Shown one piece after another: positions 63,021 to 64,000 of a stretch of 64,000 nucleotides of DNA. Under the pieces are notes generated by a model. It worked only from the letters and a program-made list of their open reading frames with translations. It was not told where the DNA came from and did no database searches. Made by a program: the position numbers and the translations under genes. Every line of letters begins with the position of its first letter. Position 1 is the stretch's first letter. Source of the stretch: Clostridiaceae bacterium (GTDB lineage: Bacteria > Bacillota > Clostridia > Lachnospirales > Lachnospiraceae); contig CABIYE010000005.1 of NCBI GenBank assembly GCA_902362865.1, forward strand, positions 99,687 to 163,686, in the 5' to 3' direction.

Positions 63021-64000
<980 letters not shown>

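Overview
The window looks like a chromosome segment of a gut-type Lachnospiraceae (Clostridia, Firmicutes). This rests on strong AGGAGG ribosome-binding sites, secreted polysaccharide enzymes and a phosphatase with S-layer-homology (SLH) anchors, YesM/YesN-type two-component systems beside solute-binding lipoproteins, a PadR/DUF2812 pair, a C_GCAxxG_C_C protein, and the sequence of the partial 23S rRNA and tRNA genes. The species cannot be told from the sequence alone. Most genes are on the minus strand.

Layout. 1-4242: 3' truncated secreted GH51 arabinofuranosidase. 4431-8337: minus-strand operon ridA, aminotransferase, DUF819 permease, AstE-like deacylase, with a divergent YheO-type regulator (8549-9214). 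9257-13335: solute-binding lipoprotein, YesM kinase, YesN regulator, with no permease. 13521-15198: AT-rich HipA-like kinase plus DUF3037 pair with its own promoter and palindromic operator candidate. 15288-19200: Gld-like ABC exporter with a DUF4340 protein. 19461-22715: SLH-anchored phosphoesterase and YibE/F protein. 22773-32187: YesM kinase, YesN regulator and solute-binding lipoprotein, followed by a 1530-residue clan GH-A enzyme with SLH repeats. 32248-35840: FMN reductase, a MITE-like element, PadR/DUF2812, and an ECF sigma/anti-sigma pair. 35924-39785: AT-rich decaying island (two RhuM fragments, a HEPN-type protein, a KilA-N protein, a DUF1016 fragment and an orphan methyltransferase-tail domain). 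39845-44979: AgrC-like kinase/LytTR regulator divergent from a Bce-like ABC transporter. 45001-55221: acetyltransferase, LUD and ketopantoate-reductase-like proteins, regulators, CoaBC with a divergent ECF S component, phosphatase, ArsC-like protein, Fe alcohol dehydrogenase and tRNAs (two near-identical tRNA-Cys loci and tRNA-Glu). 55326-62737: PARG-SGNH fusion, DUF3810, TDT transporter, C_GCAxxG_C_C protein and a MetE-like methyltransferase between two LysR regulators. 62791-64000: tRNA-Asn and the 3' part of a 23S rRNA gene, with no 5S between them.

How the parts work together. Two extracellular sensing modules (lipoprotein plus YesMN) and three large cell-surface or secreted enzymes suggest glycan foraging. 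The ridA operon reads as uptake, deacylation and transamination of an acylated amino compound, with RidA clearing the imines. The most promising under-described pieces are the HipA-like/DUF3037 pair, the PARG-SGNH fusion, the permease-less lipoprotein/YesMN modules, the HEPN protein in the decayed island, and several non-coding structures: a MITE-like element, a 47-bp palindrome and palindromic operators. All functions are assigned from motifs and family knowledge read by eye; no database search was run.
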